DNA of 64,000 nucleotides, taken from the NCBI GenBank assembly GCA_002335865.1, contig DDCY01000022.1, positions 62,001 through 126,000 on the forward strand. The letters are read 5' to 3'. The notes beneath the pieces were generated by a model. The model saw only the letters and a list, made by a program, of their open reading frames with translations. It did not search any database and was not told where the DNA came from. Positions 1 to 10,274 of the stretch are shown in pieces. This stretch comes from Saprospiraceae bacterium UBA1994. GTDB lineage: Bacteria; Bacteroidota; Bacteroidia; Chitinophagales; Saprospiraceae. Positions within the stretch are counted from its first letter, which is position 1. The number at the start of each line of letters is the position of its first letter. The translations under genes and the position numbers were made by a program.

Positions 1-2
1 GT

Positions 3-3000
3 AATATTTGGTTACCTACTGGAGATGCTTCTTTTCAAGGTACTGCTTTGAATGTAACCGATATCAGAATGGATCCAACAGATACGAACAAACTTTACGC
101 AGCAACCAATGAAGGCTTATACCGTACTACTGATGGTGGAGTCACTTGGACAGAACCTCTAAATGGCGATATACTCGAAATAGAAATACACCCAACTGAT
201 CATGATACTATCTATGCAGTTCTTAAATCTAATGATGAGACAGAATTTTATAGATCGCTTGATAATGGACTTACCTTTGATCTCGTTGGAACCGAATGGC
301 CACAACCTGATGTCGCAGCAGGTGAAGAACAGAAAAGAACAGAAATTGCGGTTAGTGCAGATATGCCTGATCGTGTAGTTGCTCTTGCTACTGGATCAGC
401 GAATGGTGGATCTGGATTGTATGGTATATATGTAAGTGATGATAATGGGACCAATTGGACCTTTAAATGTTGCGGACCGCAACCGGCAGGACCTCCTTCT
501 GAAGATAATATGAATCTTATGGCATGGTCCGATCAAGGAACAGACGATGGAGGTCAATACTATTATGATCTTGCGCTCGATATATCCCCCACTAACGGAG
601 ATTCAATCTTTGTCGGAGGGGTAAATATGTGGGTAAGTGGTGATGGAGGAGATACGTTTGTGTGTCCAGCCAAATGGAGTCATTCGTACAAGCCAAATTA
701 TGTACACGCCGATATTCATGATATAAAGTACAATACATTCAGTGGAGATCTTTGGGTATTGGGTGATGGAGGAATTTTTTACTCTGATGATAATGGCGAT
801 AATTTTACAAGAAAAATTTATGGAATCGCGGGTACAGATTTTTGGGGATTTGGTCAGGGATTTTGGCACGGAGATGTGATGCTCGGTGGAGCCTATCATA
901 ATGGCACTATGCTTAAAGAAGAAGAAGTCTACGACAATGGGTGGATCTGTACCGATGGAGGCGATGGGGTGCGAGGATTTGTAAATCCTGGTATAGATCG
1001 ACAAGCTTACTCAGATTACAATATCAAAACGCTGAACAGCGATAGAACAGTAAGTCCAAGTACAAGAGGCTTTAGTTTTAAGCCAAATGGCACTTATACT
1101 ACTGGTAGGTCAAGTGATTTATTATTTCATCCTGAACAATATACAGCATGGTATAGTGGAAGTGGCACCAAACTTTACTTTACAGAAGACAATGGATATA
1201 CATTCGAAGAGAGATACGAGTTTAATGAAGATGTATCAAGTATGGACATAAGTTGGAGTAATCCGAACTATATCTACGTAAGTACTTTCCCTTCTTGGTG
1301 GGGAGAAAAGAAAATGTACAAAAGTACAGATGGAGGAAATACATTTACAGACATCACCCCTTCAAGCACGGTGATGCCTGATCGTCGATGGATACCATTT
1401 GACATAGAAGTAAATGCTGAAGATCCTGAAAAAATATACATAGGACGTACAAGTATGTATGGTGATGGTGCTTACGAATGGGGAGTGTATACATCTGATG
1501 ATGGCGGTACTACTTGGAGCAATATAACTGGCTCTCTAAATGGAGAAGCAATCACCAACATCAAACATCAAAAAGGTACTGATGGAGGATTATGGATTGG
1601 TACACGATTAGGCGTTTATTATAAAAATAATACTATGGCAGATTGGGAATTATTTGTCGATGATCTTCCAATGCGAACACACTCTGTAAGAGTAGTGCCT
1701 TACTACAGAAAGGAAAAAATCAGAAATGCAACTAATAGATCAGTATGGGAATCCGACTTATATGAAAACAGTAAACCCTTAGCACAGATAAGTGTAGATC
1801 GTAAGTTAGTTTGCACCAATAATGATACGTTGAATTTTGTAGATCACAGTATCGTGTCTGACAATGATGTGAGTTGGTTGTGGACGTTTGACGGTGGTAC
1901 TCCAGCAACTAGTACTGAGCGTACAGTACAAGTGGCTTACGCAGATGCAGGACAATATGATGTAACGCTTACTGTGACAGATACCTATGGAACAAGCACT
2001 AAAACTTGGGAAAAAATCATCTCTGCTGACAACTATTGTAAGTTAGAAGATAAACCTCTTATGGCACTAGAATGCATTGAAGTTAATGATCATGTAAATG
2101 TCCCATCGTTTGACATCACAACTAATAATTTTTCTGTGACAGCGTGGATAAAACCCAATGGTATACAAGATGAATACACCGGAATATTTTTTAATGATGA
2201 TGACTCTGCAGGACTCAATTTTAGAGAAAGTAACAATACACTTGCATACCACTGGCCTGGAGGGTCTTGGAGTTGGGATAGTGGATTAGAAGTACCAAGT
2301 GATGTATGGAGTCATGTAGCTCTAGTGGCTGAGCCATCAGGTGTAACTGTTTATCTCAACGGCGTCGGCGTCAAGCATAATGACGCAATTAATACAGCAA
2401 CATTTGGTACTGGAAAAATAGGTAGTTACAAAGGATGGGACTCACGAAACTATCGTGGACAAATAGATGAAGTATGTATCTGGAATAAGTCACTCACTCA
2501 AGAAGAAATAAGAGAATATCGCCACTTGGTTAAAAATCCAACATTAGATACGGACATATTAGCCTATTACCAATTCAATAGAAGTGATCCAGCTATCACT
2601 GACTTTGCTAATGGTAGAGACGCAACACTAGCAGGAGCAGCTACACTTGTCACATCAGATGGACCGTTTGGCGCTGGTGAAAGTGAAAGAGTAACTGTAG
2701 TAGAATTAGGTACTTATGATTTCCTAGATGGAGATATAGATATAGAATTTGTAAGTGGAATAGTGCCAGATGGAGAGTTAGTAGTTACTCACCTTAGAGT
2801 AGATCCAGACATTACTCCAAAAGTAAATAAAGAAAATATAGATGCCGGGTATTGGATCTTAAACAATTATGGATCAAATCAAAATCTTGATACATACTTA
2901 ATAAATAGTTTTAAGAATACCGGCACTATCTCCCAGGCTATGTTAGATGATAACTTTCCAGTTTCAATTTATAATAGAGATCAAAATGCCCATACAGATA

Positions 3001-3851
3001 TATGGGAGCTACTTATTGACAATCCGGATTTAGACAAACAAACTGGTAAGAACGGCATTATAGAATACACCAATGACATGCGTCATTCAAGAATAGATTA
3101 TCAATATTTAATCCTTAGAGATTCAATGCCAACTGGAATTGCAGATATACGAATGTCTACTCCTGACGCAAACAATACTTCACCAAAAGGTGGTAGTAGT
3201 ATGGCTCTTCATATTGATGCCGTAGAACAAGGACTAAAACTTCCTGTAATGACTACATTACAAATAGAAAACATTAAGAGTCCAAGTGCAGGATCGGTTA
3301 TACTTAACAGTACTGACAAATATATATATCTATACAACGGAGCGATATGGAAGGCATTATCTGGAAATTCTTTCCTCGCAGTACCCACAGAAACCGTGAC
3401 AAATAATACAGCCGGGTTCTCTTTTGGTGGAAGCCCTACCGGATCATCAGCATATGCACTGCCTGATAATGCTGGAGTATTATTGCTCAATAGTTTTACT
3501 GATGCAAGTGTAATAGATATCGATTACCCCCAGGTAGGTATGATGATATACAATACTGATGATGCATCTATTAATTATTACGATGGTCATCAATGGAAAT
3601 TAATAATTACCACGGATATAGAAATCACAGCAGCAATTGGAGCAGCGGATTATGTAGAAGGAGTAATCGCAGGAGAAGGACCAAAAGACCCAAATGCAGC
3701 ACTACAAATCATCTCTGCAGATAAAGTAATTTCGATCCCACAAATGAATGCGACAAGTGTAGTCAATCCCGTACAAGGACTTATCATATATGACATATTT
3801 AAGGAAGCATTAGTATATTACAATGGAGTAAACTGGAATACTTTGAATTAG
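3..3851 (+). CDS. Large secreted BNR/sortilin-type, PKD and LamG surface protein (5' end cut by window)
   Basis: The reading frame is open to the window edge, so the N-terminus and signal peptide lie outside. Visible residues 1-560 or so hold repeated BNR/VPS10-like units (Asp-box style 'TTDGGVTW', 'SDDNGTNW', 'STDGGNTF', 'SDDGGTTW'), which form beta-propellers. A PKD domain follows at about 590-660, with the typical 'WTFDGG' and 'YDVTLTVTD' strands, then a LamG/concanavalin-like domain at about 675-840. The last 250 residues carry three short units ending in 'IYLYNGAIWKAL', 'INYYDGHQWKLI' and 'LVYYNGVNWNTLN'. These resemble a repeat common at the ends of Bacteroidota surface proteins, and there is no clear T9SS C-terminal sorting domain. 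The likely role is adhesion or polymer binding outside the cell, but the substrate is unknown. Confidence 0.8.
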   Translation, partial: NIWLPTGDASFQGTALNVTDIRMDPTDTNKLYAATNEGLYRTTDGGVTWTEPLNGDILEIEIHPTDHDTIYAVLKSNDETEFYRSLDNGLTFDLVGTEWPQPDVAAGEEQKRTEIAVSADMPDRVVALATGSANGGSGLYGIYVSDDNGTNWTFKCCGPQPAGPPSEDNMNLMAWSDQGTDDGGQYYYDLALDISPTNGDSIFVGGVNMWVSGDGGDTFVCPAKWSHSYKPNYVHADIHDIKYNTFSGDLWVLGDGGIFYSDDNGDNFTRKIYGIAGTDFWGFGQGFWHGDVMLGGAYHNGTMLKEEEVYDNGWICTDGGDGVRGFVNPGIDRQAYSDYNIKTLNSDRTVSPSTRGFSFKPNGTYTTGRSSDLLFHPEQYTAWYSGSGTKLYFTEDNGYTFEERYEFNEDVSSMDISWSNPNYIYVSTFPSWWGEKKMYKSTDGGNTFTDITPSSTVMPDRRWIPFDIEVNAEDPEKIYIGRTSMYGDGAYEWGVYTSDDGGTTWSNITGSLNGEAITNIKHQKGTDGGLWIGTRLGVYYKNNTMADWELFVDDLPMRTHSVRVVPYYRKEKIRNATNRSVWESDLYENSKPLAQISVDRKLVCTNNDTLNFVDHSIVSDNDVSWLWTFDGGTPATSTERTVQVAYADAGQYDVTLTVTDTYGTSTKTWEKIISADNYCKLEDKPLMALECIEVNDHVNVPSFDITTNNFSVTAWIKPNGIQDEYTGIFFNDDDSAGLNFRESNNTLAYHWPGGSWSWDSGLEVPSDVWSHVALVAEPSGVTVYLNGVGVKHNDAINTATFGTGKIGSYKGWDSRNYRGQIDEVCIWNKSLTQEEIREYRHLVKNPTLDTDILAYYQFNRSDPAITDFANGRDATLAGAATLVTSDGPFGAGESERVTVVELGTYDFLDGDIDIEFVSGIVPDGELVVTHLRVDPDITPKVNKENIDAGYWILNNYGSNQNLDTYLINSFKNTGTISQAMLDDNFPVSIYNRDQNAHTDIWELLIDNPDLDKQTGKNGIIEYTNDMRHSRIDYQYLILRDSMPTGIADIRMSTPDANNTSPKGGSSMALHIDAVEQGLKLPVMTTLQIENIKSPSAGSVILNSTDKYIYLYNGAIWKALSGNSFLAVPTETVTNNTAGFSFGGSPTGSSAYALPDNAGVLLLNSFTDASVIDIDYPQVGMMIYNTDDASINYYDGHQWKLIITTDIEITAAIGAADYVEGVIAGEGPKDPNAALQIISADKVISIPQMNATSVVNPVQGLIIYDIFKEALVYYNGVNWNTLN

Positions 3852-3886
3852 TCTTGTCTCGAATATAGTTTTATAAAAATGGCATC

Positions 3887-4447
3887 CTATAACTTAAATT
3901 TCTTGCCAGGGTTGTCCTTTAAAAAACTATCCCAGCCACTGTATTTCTTTTGGCCACCCGCAACACTACCTGTTTGATAGTAATGGCATATAGCGACACC
4001 TAAAGCATCTGTAGCATCCAAATTAGGCGTATCTATTTTTACTTTGAGAATACTATTAAGCATAGCAGCAACCTGCTCTTTGCTAGCATTACCATTACCT
4101 GTAATAGATTGCTTGATTTTCTTAGGTGCATACTCGGAAATATCTAGACCCATTGTCATCGCGGCTGCCATCGCAACACCTTGTGCACGACCCAACTTGA
4201 GCATCGACTGTACATTCTTACCATAAAAAGGAGCTTCCACCGCCATTTGTTTTGGTAAGTATGTCTCAATAATTTCTTGTAATTGTAAGAATATCTCTTT
4301 GAGTTTCGTTTGGTGATCCTCGTAAGACTTTAGCCTAAGTATACCTAAGGTGATGAGCTTGAGTTCCTTTCCCCTTACCTCTATGAGTGCATATCCTAGT
4401 TGATTAGTACCTGGGTCAACACCTAGTATTTTATAACTATCTTTCAT
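3887..4447 (-). CDS. ruvC: Holliday junction endonuclease RuvC
   Basis: RuvC cuts Holliday junctions made during recombination, working with RuvAB. The protein has the four acidic metal-binding residues of the family in order: D11 in 'GVDPGT', E71 in 'AVEAPF', and D144 and D147 in 'NLDATDALG'. At 186 residues it is slightly longer than the usual 160-180. I chose the ATG at 4447 over the TTG one codon upstream. Perfect or near-perfect -7 boxes (TAGCTTTG at 4455-4448, TATCTTTA at 4461-4454 on the minus strand) sit directly in front of this ATG, so the mRNA may be almost leaderless. It converges with the large surface protein gene, 35 bases away. No ruvA or ruvB lies nearby. Confidence 0.93.
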   Translation of the reverse strand: MKDSYKILGVDPGTNQLGYALIEVRGKELKLITLGILRLKSYEDHQTKLKEIFLQLQEIIETYLPKQMAVEAPFYGKNVQSMLKLGRAQGVAMAAAMTMGLDISEYAPKKIKQSITGNGNASKEQVAAMLNSILKVKIDTPNLDATDALGVAICHYYQTGSVAGGQKKYSGWDSFLKDNPGKKFKL

Positions 4448-4736
4448 CAAAGCTAAAGATAATACATATTAGTGATTTATTTAATGCAACAATAAACATT
4501 ACTACTTATTTAGCATTACCAAACATAAAAGTCGCTCTCATCTTCCGTACTCTCTTGTATTAAGTTTTATCCACACTTTTGATTCTAATGGTTTTTTCAT
4601 AATTGTATTGTTAATTATCCGTTCTTAATAACACTTCATTACCTTGCCAATAAATTCAATGTCGCAAAAGATTAATAAACTTTTCGATAATGAATAGTCT
4701 CACAAAAATATATTGGACTACGTAGAATATAAATAC

Positions 4737-6509
4737 ATGCATCTAAGAAATTATAATTTACAAATAAACTTATTATTTAGTGCCTTCATATTGTTAAGTT
4801 TCTATTCGTGTAGAACAAAGAAAAAAATAGAAAATTTGAAAAACAAATATCAAACAGCTTTTGAAGCGAATTACAATTACAGCGCATCATACCAAGAAGG
4901 AATAGATTACTACAATGTACTTGCAAATGATTTCGATGAGATCCAAATGAATGCTTTTGGAATGACTGACTCTGGTAAGCCACTACACGAAGTAATCATC
5001 TCCGCCGACAAAAACTTTGATCCTGTAAGTCTAAAATTTCAGGGCAAGACGATACTATATATCAACAATGCCATACATCCTGGTGAACCCTGTGGTGTAG
5101 ATGCAAGTATGATGTTTGCTAGAGATCTAATGATAGATCCAATCAAACACAAACTATTAGACGAGACAGTGGTGGTCATTATACCATACTACAATATTAG
5201 TGGTGCACTCAATCGCGGATCATATAGCCGAGCTAACCAAGATGGGCCAGAAAAATACGGCTTTCGTGGCAATGTACGCCACCTAGATCTCAATAGAGAT
5301 TTTATCAAGTGTGATAGTAAAAATGCGCAATCGTTTAATCAACTATTCAATAAATGGAAGCCTGAAGTGATGATAGATAATCATACTAGTAATGGCGCTG
5401 ATTATCAATATGTGATGACATTGATAGCTACTCAAAAAGATCAACTTAATAAACACGTATCTGCCTATATGACGGATAAGATGTTACCTGAATTATACAG
5501 TGGAATGGCCACCAAGAGATATGAGATGACACCATATGTATATGCACGTAAAACACCTGATGAAGGTATTTCTGGATTTTTTGACTTACCTAGATATTCC
5601 TCTGGATATGCAGCGATACACAATACGATCTCATTTATGCCTGAGACACATATGCTTAAATCATACAAGGATCGTGTTCTGAGTACTTATGATTTTAGTC
5701 TTACAATGCTTGAGCACATAAATCGACATAGATCAGAACTCATGTTGGCTAGGAAAAAAGCAGATGAAGACACTCGTACCAAAACGATTTTCGACATACG
5801 CTTTGCCTTGGATTATGATCAAGCCGAAACTTTAACATTCAAAGGGTACAAAGCCAAATATAAACCAAGCGCAGTAACTGGAAAATCTAGATTATACTAC
5901 GATCGCAACAGCCCTTATGAGAAAGAAATACCATTCTATAATACCTATAAAAGTACATTGCAAATAGAAAAGCCAAAAGCATATGTATTCCCTCAAGCAT
6001 ACCATAAGGTCGCTGAGAGACTCATGTGGAATGGTGTGAAAGTAGAGCGTATAGATACTAAGAAAACTATGACTGTGCAGAGCTACTTTATAGAAAATTA
6101 TAAAGATCAAAAAGCCTATGAAGGCCATTATTTACACTATGATATAGAAATAAGTCAAAAACCTGTCAACCTTAAAGTCTATGAAGGAGACTATATCGTA
6201 TATACCGATCAGACAAGCAATAATTATATCATGGCTACACTGGAGCCGCAACATCCAGATTCATTCTTCGCTTGGAATTTTATGGATGGTATTTTAATGC
6301 AAAAAGAGCATTTTTCTCCCTATGTATTCGAAGACCTTGCAGCAACCATATTGAAAAAAGACGTAGGGTTAAAGGCCGCTTTTGAGTCTAAAAAGAGAAC
6401 GGACACAGAATTCGCAGAAAATGCCAGCGCTCAGTTGAACTGGATATATGAGCGCTCTCCTTATTACGAAGAAGGCTACAAAAGGTACCCTGTGGCAAGA
6501 ATAAAATAG
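4737..6509 (+). CDS. M14-family zinc carboxypeptidase-like lipoprotein
   Basis: This is probably an envelope-anchored metallopeptidase. From the ATG at 4737 the protein starts with a basic stretch, a hydrophobic segment and a cysteine in 'LLSFYSC', which looks like a lipoprotein signal peptide; an in-frame TTG at 4713 would spoil that. M14 landmarks are present: the zinc ligands H and E in 'HPGEPCG' near residue 114, 'NRDF' (substrate-binding Asn-Arg) near 187, and the third ligand in 'DNHTSNG' near 216. 'PETHMLKSYKDR' near 300 may supply the catalytic glutamate. About 240 residues after the catalytic domain are of unknown role. Substrate specificity cannot be read from the sequence. Confidence 0.82.
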   Translation: MHLRNYNLQINLLFSAFILLSFYSCRTKKKIENLKNKYQTAFEANYNYSASYQEGIDYYNVLANDFDEIQMNAFGMTDSGKPLHEVIISADKNFDPVSLKFQGKTILYINNAIHPGEPCGVDASMMFARDLMIDPIKHKLLDETVVVIIPYYNISGALNRGSYSRANQDGPEKYGFRGNVRHLDLNRDFIKCDSKNAQSFNQLFNKWKPEVMIDNHTSNGADYQYVMTLIATQKDQLNKHVSAYMTDKMLPELYSGMATKRYEMTPYVYARKTPDEGISGFFDLPRYSSGYAAIHNTISFMPETHMLKSYKDRVLSTYDFSLTMLEHINRHRSELMLARKKADEDTRTKTIFDIRFALDYDQAETLTFKGYKAKYKPSAVTGKSRLYYDRNSPYEKEIPFYNTYKSTLQIEKPKAYVFPQAYHKVAERLMWNGVKVERIDTKKTMTVQSYFIENYKDQKAYEGHYLHYDIEISQKPVNLKVYEGDYIVYTDQTSNNYIMATLEPQHPDSFFAWNFMDGILMQKEHFSPYVFEDLAATILKKDVGLKAAFESKKRTDTEFAENASAQLNWIYERSPYYEEGYKRYPVARIK

Positions 6510-6579
6510 TTTACTGAAAATCGTTTGGCTCAATTTATGATTATATGTAACGTGTTCTACGACCAATAGAGAATTAATC

Positions 6580-7260
6580 ATGCTAAAATCAACCCACACG
6601 AAAATATATATTATTGCATTGATCCTACTTATAGGATTAAGTCTATCCGCCCAACTTAATATTAAAGTAGGCTATGAATACAACCGAAGCAATAAGGCAA
6701 CACTGGCAAATCTAATTAGTCAATACAACGCAGAACGACCATTCTTAGAAGTACCTCTTGATCAAGCCAAGAATAAGTCTGGAATTGCATTGGGAATTAG
6801 ATATAGATTTTACACTGCAGCTGTAGAAATGTTTGTTCACAGATCTAAAGGTGAAAATGAAGCATTTGGTAACGATAATGGAACTAACTTTAATGAAAAA
6901 ATATCAACTACTAATCTATACTACGGACTAGCACTTGAAAACCAATTTGGAATAATAGGATTAGGTGCTTCTATAGGGTATGAAACTTTAAAATTCAAAA
7001 CTAAAGTAACTGGAAACAATAAAACTCGAGAGTTTTTAAATCAAAAAGAATTAGCTAGTAGATTATATCTCAATTTCGAATTTGCTTCTGACAAAATAGC
7101 TTTCTCAATTAAACCTTATTACCATTTTTCATTAGAAGAATATAATTTGGTGCCATTCAAAAATGAACTTCTACCTAATGTAGATGTCAATGGGGCAGAT
7201 CTAGTTATAAAACCGACTTCTTGGGGGATTACTGTGATCCTTTATAATGGTGCGCAATAA
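6580..7260 (+). CDS. Putative outer-membrane beta-barrel protein, function unknown
   Basis: The protein has 226 residues, with a signal peptide ending near 'LSLSAQ' at about residue 25. The rest is a run of alternating hydrophobic and polar stretches rich in Tyr, Phe and Gly ('GIRYRFYTAAVEMFVHR', 'NLYYGLALENQFGIIGLG'), as expected for a small outer-membrane barrel of the OmpA/OmpW type. I do not recognise a named family. It follows the M14 peptidase by 70 bases on the same strand and may share its transcript. The end 'SWGITVILYNGAQ' has no strict terminal aromatic residue, so the barrel call is an inference. Confidence 0.55.
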   Translation: MLKSTHTKIYIIALILLIGLSLSAQLNIKVGYEYNRSNKATLANLISQYNAERPFLEVPLDQAKNKSGIALGIRYRFYTAAVEMFVHRSKGENEAFGNDNGTNFNEKISTTNLYYGLALENQFGIIGLGASIGYETLKFKTKVTGNNKTREFLNQKELASRLYLNFEFASDKIAFSIKPYYHFSLEEYNLVPFKNELLPNVDVNGADLVIKPTSWGITVILYNGAQ

Positions 7261-7440
7261 GACTAAAGAGAGTAAAGTTTCTACTTTTAGCAACGAGTCG
7301 AATATTGCTGTCTATTTCCCCGGCAAGCAAAAAAATAATTGTATTAGTAACGTATTATAAATTTCCTAATCCTCTTCAATATAAACCGTCTACATTCAAG
7401 GCGCCCTCCGTCATATAGGGGAATAACTCTAAATAGCACT

Positions 7441-7882
7441 GGATTAAATTCTATTATAATACGAGATGTTACTGTAGGTGAAATTGGTGGCCTTGATTCT
7501 CGCCTATTCATTTAGACCGCATATTACAAGATTTCGCAAAGGTATGTTTCTCTTCGATACTATTGGAATTGGACTATTTACTATCCTCGGATTACAAAAG
7601 ACATTAGGCGTCGGCCTTTCTCCTAGCATCGCGGTTATGATGGGAACAGTCTCTGCAGTATTCGGTGGAGTGATTAGAGATGTACTTACTGGTGTAGTGC
7701 CACTCATTTTTAGAGCAGAAATATATGCTACAGCATGCTTAGCAGGAGGGGGAGTTTTTCTGTTATTAGAAAACTTTTTTCCTCATGAAATGATCAATGT
7801 AATAATATCTATGATTACTGTGTTTGCTATCAGGTTTTTCGCAGTGAAAAAGAAATGGTCGTTGAATTTTAGCATTGATTAA
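7441..7882 (+). pseudogene. Decayed UPF0126/TRIC-type cation channel gene (second half intact)
   Basis: The reading frame from the GTG at 7478 gives 134 residues that match the second half of UPF0126 (YadS/YicG, TRIC-like) membrane proteins: 'LFDTIGIGLFTILGLQK', 'VMMGTVSAVFGGVIRDVL', 'VPLIFRAEIYATACL'. Family members are about 200-210 residues, built from two copies of a three-helix unit. Here the first copy is missing and a stop codon (TAG, 7475-7477) sits directly before the GTG. A relic of the first unit's conserved Arg-Asp motif ('IIIRDVTVG', 7453-7479) survives in another frame. I read this as an N-terminally deleted, frameshifted gene. A short functional half-channel is possible but unlikely. 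Confidence 0.72.
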
Positions 7883-7982
7883 CACCATTATAGCAGACTC
7901 CGATGATTTAATAATCGTAAGAGCTCTCCATCTCATAAACGAATTATCATTATTAACCCGGCCTGATGGCTATGGTATTTCC

Positions 7983-9929
7983 CTACTTTCTCCTACTCTT
8001 CCCTACCCTCTTATTATCCGGTTTGATTTTAGATGGTCTACGTTTACTAGGTACTGATCCACTACGAGCTCTGATCGATTCATGCTTTCTTACCTTATTA
8101 TCATCTAGTAATTTTTCTACAAGATCTTTACGGCCAATACCATTGAGTTTATCTCTGATCTTTTGACGGTTTTCCTTTTTATACCAAAAGAAAAACATGT
8201 GTTGATTCTTCTTCTCCTTATCCGTCTTAGCGGTATAGACTGGTTTAAGTGTATATGGGTGCACACCAGTATAATAGATAATCGTAGCTACCGTCATCGG
8301 TGTCGGAGTAAAATCCTGTACCTGCTCCAGCTTAAATCCCATTGACTTTGTCTCTGCTGCAAGATTAGCCATATCTTGTGGCTTACAGCCTGGATGGCTA
8401 GAAATAAAATAAGGTATCAGCGGCTGATTGAGGCCATGCTTTTCGTTCGCCTCTTCGTACTTCTTTTTGAACGTATGAAAATGCTTAAACGATGGTTTTC
8501 GCATCACCTTAAGTGTATCGTCACTCGTATGCTCTGGAGCTACTTTGAGTCTACCAGATACATGTCTACTTACTAGCTGATCTACGTATTCGTCTATGCT
8601 ATCGTTATCCTGTTTATTGTATTCTGGCACTAATAAATCGTACCTAATTCCACTACCCACGAATGCTTTTTTTACTTTAGGATGTGCATCTACTTTTCTG
8701 TATAGCTCTGTCATCTGACTATGGTCAGCATCTAGATTGCTACATACCACTGGATGAATACAGGATGGACTTACGCATTTATCACAGATTTCTTGTACTT
8801 TTCCTTTGAGACCATACATATTGGCAGATGGTCCACCAAGATCACTTATATAGCCTTTGAAATCTGGCATACTCGTCACTGTATCAACTTCTTTCATGAT
8901 ACTTTCTTGCGACCTACTAGATACAAACTTGCCCTGATGCGCCGATATCGTGCAAAAGCTACATCCACCGAAACACCCTCTATGCATATTGATAGAAAAC
9001 TTGATCATCTCATACGCTGGAATCGGTCCTCGCTTAGCATACTTAGGGTGAGGCAGCCTGGTATATGGTAAGTCAAAAGATCCATCGATCTCCTTCTCCG
9101 ACATCGGAGGATACGGAGGGTTGACTACTAGCTTATGATCAGCTACATCTTGTACCAAGCGATCTGCTTTAGTCTTATTACTTTCTTGCTCTACACTTTT
9201 AAAGTTAGCTGCAAAGGCCCTTTTATCTCTAAGACATTTCTCATGATTAGATAACACTTTAACAGGCCATAGATCTGGATTAGGTAACTCATCGCGCCTT
9301 CCGATCTGGAATGCGGTCTGAGGTATATGTGTCATCTGGTTGAGCGGTACACCTTCTTTCGCCATCTGCATGATCGCTCTAAGCGGCATTTCACCCATAC
9401 CATACACTAACATGTCTGCCCCACTTTGCTCTAGTATGTTAGGAAACAATTCATCCTTCCAATAATCATAATGCGTCACTCTTCTCAATGATGCTTCGAT
9501 ACCACCAATTAGCACAGGTACATCTGGATAGAGCTCTTTCAATATCTTAGTATAAGTAACCACTGCATAGTCAGGACGAAATCCAGCCTCATTTCCTGGT
9601 GTATATGCATCTGTAGATCTACGTCTACGCGAGGCAGTATAATGATTAACCATGGTGTCCATACATCCACTCGTCACTCCAAAGAATAATTTTGGTCTTC
9701 CAAATTTTTTAAAATCACGGAGGTCGTCTTGCCATTGTGGTTGTGGTATAATACCTACTCTGAGTCCCTCACTCTGAATAATACGCCCGATGACAGCCGC
9801 CCCAAATGCTGGGTGATCCACATAAGCATCCCCAGATATTAGTATAATATCTAGTTCTTCCCATCCATGGGCTTCGACTTCCTTCATTGTGATAGGTAGC
9901 CAATCTGTAATTGATCGATTTACTCGCAT
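7983..9929 (-). CDS. YgiQ-family radical SAM protein
   Basis: This is an uncharacterised but widespread radical S-adenosylmethionine enzyme. The N-terminal part carries the family signatures 'DWLPIT', 'GDAYVDHPAFG' and 'QPQWQDDLRDFKKFGRPKL'. The iron-sulfur cysteines lie in 'CFGGCSFC' around residues 319-326, in the usual CxxxCxxC form. The C-terminal tail is strongly basic ('KRRPSKIKPDNKR', 'GKSRRK'), which hints at nucleic acid or ribosome contact. I chose the ATG at 9929; a GTG two codons upstream overlaps the promoter -7 box. A perfect TACCTTTG box ends five bases before this ATG. The gene stands alone, divergent from the SDR gene. The reaction is not known for the family. Confidence 0.9.
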   Translation of the reverse strand: MRVNRSITDWLPITMKEVEAHGWEELDIILISGDAYVDHPAFGAAVIGRIIQSEGLRVGIIPQPQWQDDLRDFKKFGRPKLFFGVTSGCMDTMVNHYTASRRRRSTDAYTPGNEAGFRPDYAVVTYTKILKELYPDVPVLIGGIEASLRRVTHYDYWKDELFPNILEQSGADMLVYGMGEMPLRAIMQMAKEGVPLNQMTHIPQTAFQIGRRDELPNPDLWPVKVLSNHEKCLRDKRAFAANFKSVEQESNKTKADRLVQDVADHKLVVNPPYPPMSEKEIDGSFDLPYTRLPHPKYAKRGPIPAYEMIKFSINMHRGCFGGCSFCTISAHQGKFVSSRSQESIMKEVDTVTSMPDFKGYISDLGGPSANMYGLKGKVQEICDKCVSPSCIHPVVCSNLDADHSQMTELYRKVDAHPKVKKAFVGSGIRYDLLVPEYNKQDNDSIDEYVDQLVSRHVSGRLKVAPEHTSDDTLKVMRKPSFKHFHTFKKKYEEANEKHGLNQPLIPYFISSHPGCKPQDMANLAAETKSMGFKLEQVQDFTPTPMTVATIIYYTGVHPYTLKPVYTAKTDKEKKNQHMFFFWYKKENRQKIRDKLNGIGRKDLVEKLLDDNKVRKHESIRARSGSVPSKRRPSKIKPDNKRVGKSRRK

Positions 9930-9934
9930 GAACA

Positions 9935-9942
9935 CAAAGGTA
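9935..9942 (-). promoter_or_regulatory. Bacteroidota -7 promoter box of the ygiQ-type gene
   Basis: TACCTTTG on the minus strand matches the Bacteroidota TAnnTTTG consensus exactly. It ends five bases before the ATG at 9929, so transcription would begin at or next to the start codon. The -33 element is weak: TTC lies about 21 bases upstream instead of TTTG. Confidence 0.55.
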
Positions 9943-10274
9943 ACTCATTATTACATGACCTACGAACGCATAATCTAATTGATAATACATGGCTCTTTTA
10001 ATTTTTTCTTCATGTAAACATCCAAACTGTGTCTTTATATCCAATGTACTGATAAATAGTATTTATAGTGTCGTAGTGAAATTGTTTTACCTAGGCATAA
10101 GTACATGACAAAAGCCTAGTTTATAAGATCAAATTCCCTGGAGAGGCCCATTTTGTTTTGTAAGCATATATATATTATAAAAACTAAGTGGAACCAAAAA
10201 GCCAATGTTCGCTACATGCAACCCTCAAAAAATACCTCTGCATGCTGTTAATATCCCTACATATAGTTTTTGAT
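9943..10274. other. Divergent intergenic region between ygiQ-type and SDR genes
   Basis: About 330 AT-rich bases separate two divergent genes and carry their promoters at the two ends. I see no convincing reading frame. One inverted repeat is present, CTAGGC at about 10092 and GCCTAG at about 10116, separated by roughly 18 bases. This could be an operator or a hairpin, but it is short enough to be chance. Confidence 0.5.

Noticed and set aside
3209..3851. Phage tail-fibre gene at the end of the large surface protein
   Set aside because: The units are in one frame with PKD and LamG domains and no phage genes are near; similar units occur on Bacteroidota surface proteins.
7966..9071. Plus-strand frames inside the ygiQ-type gene
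   Set aside because: They are antisense shadows of a well-supported radical SAM gene with no recognisable product.
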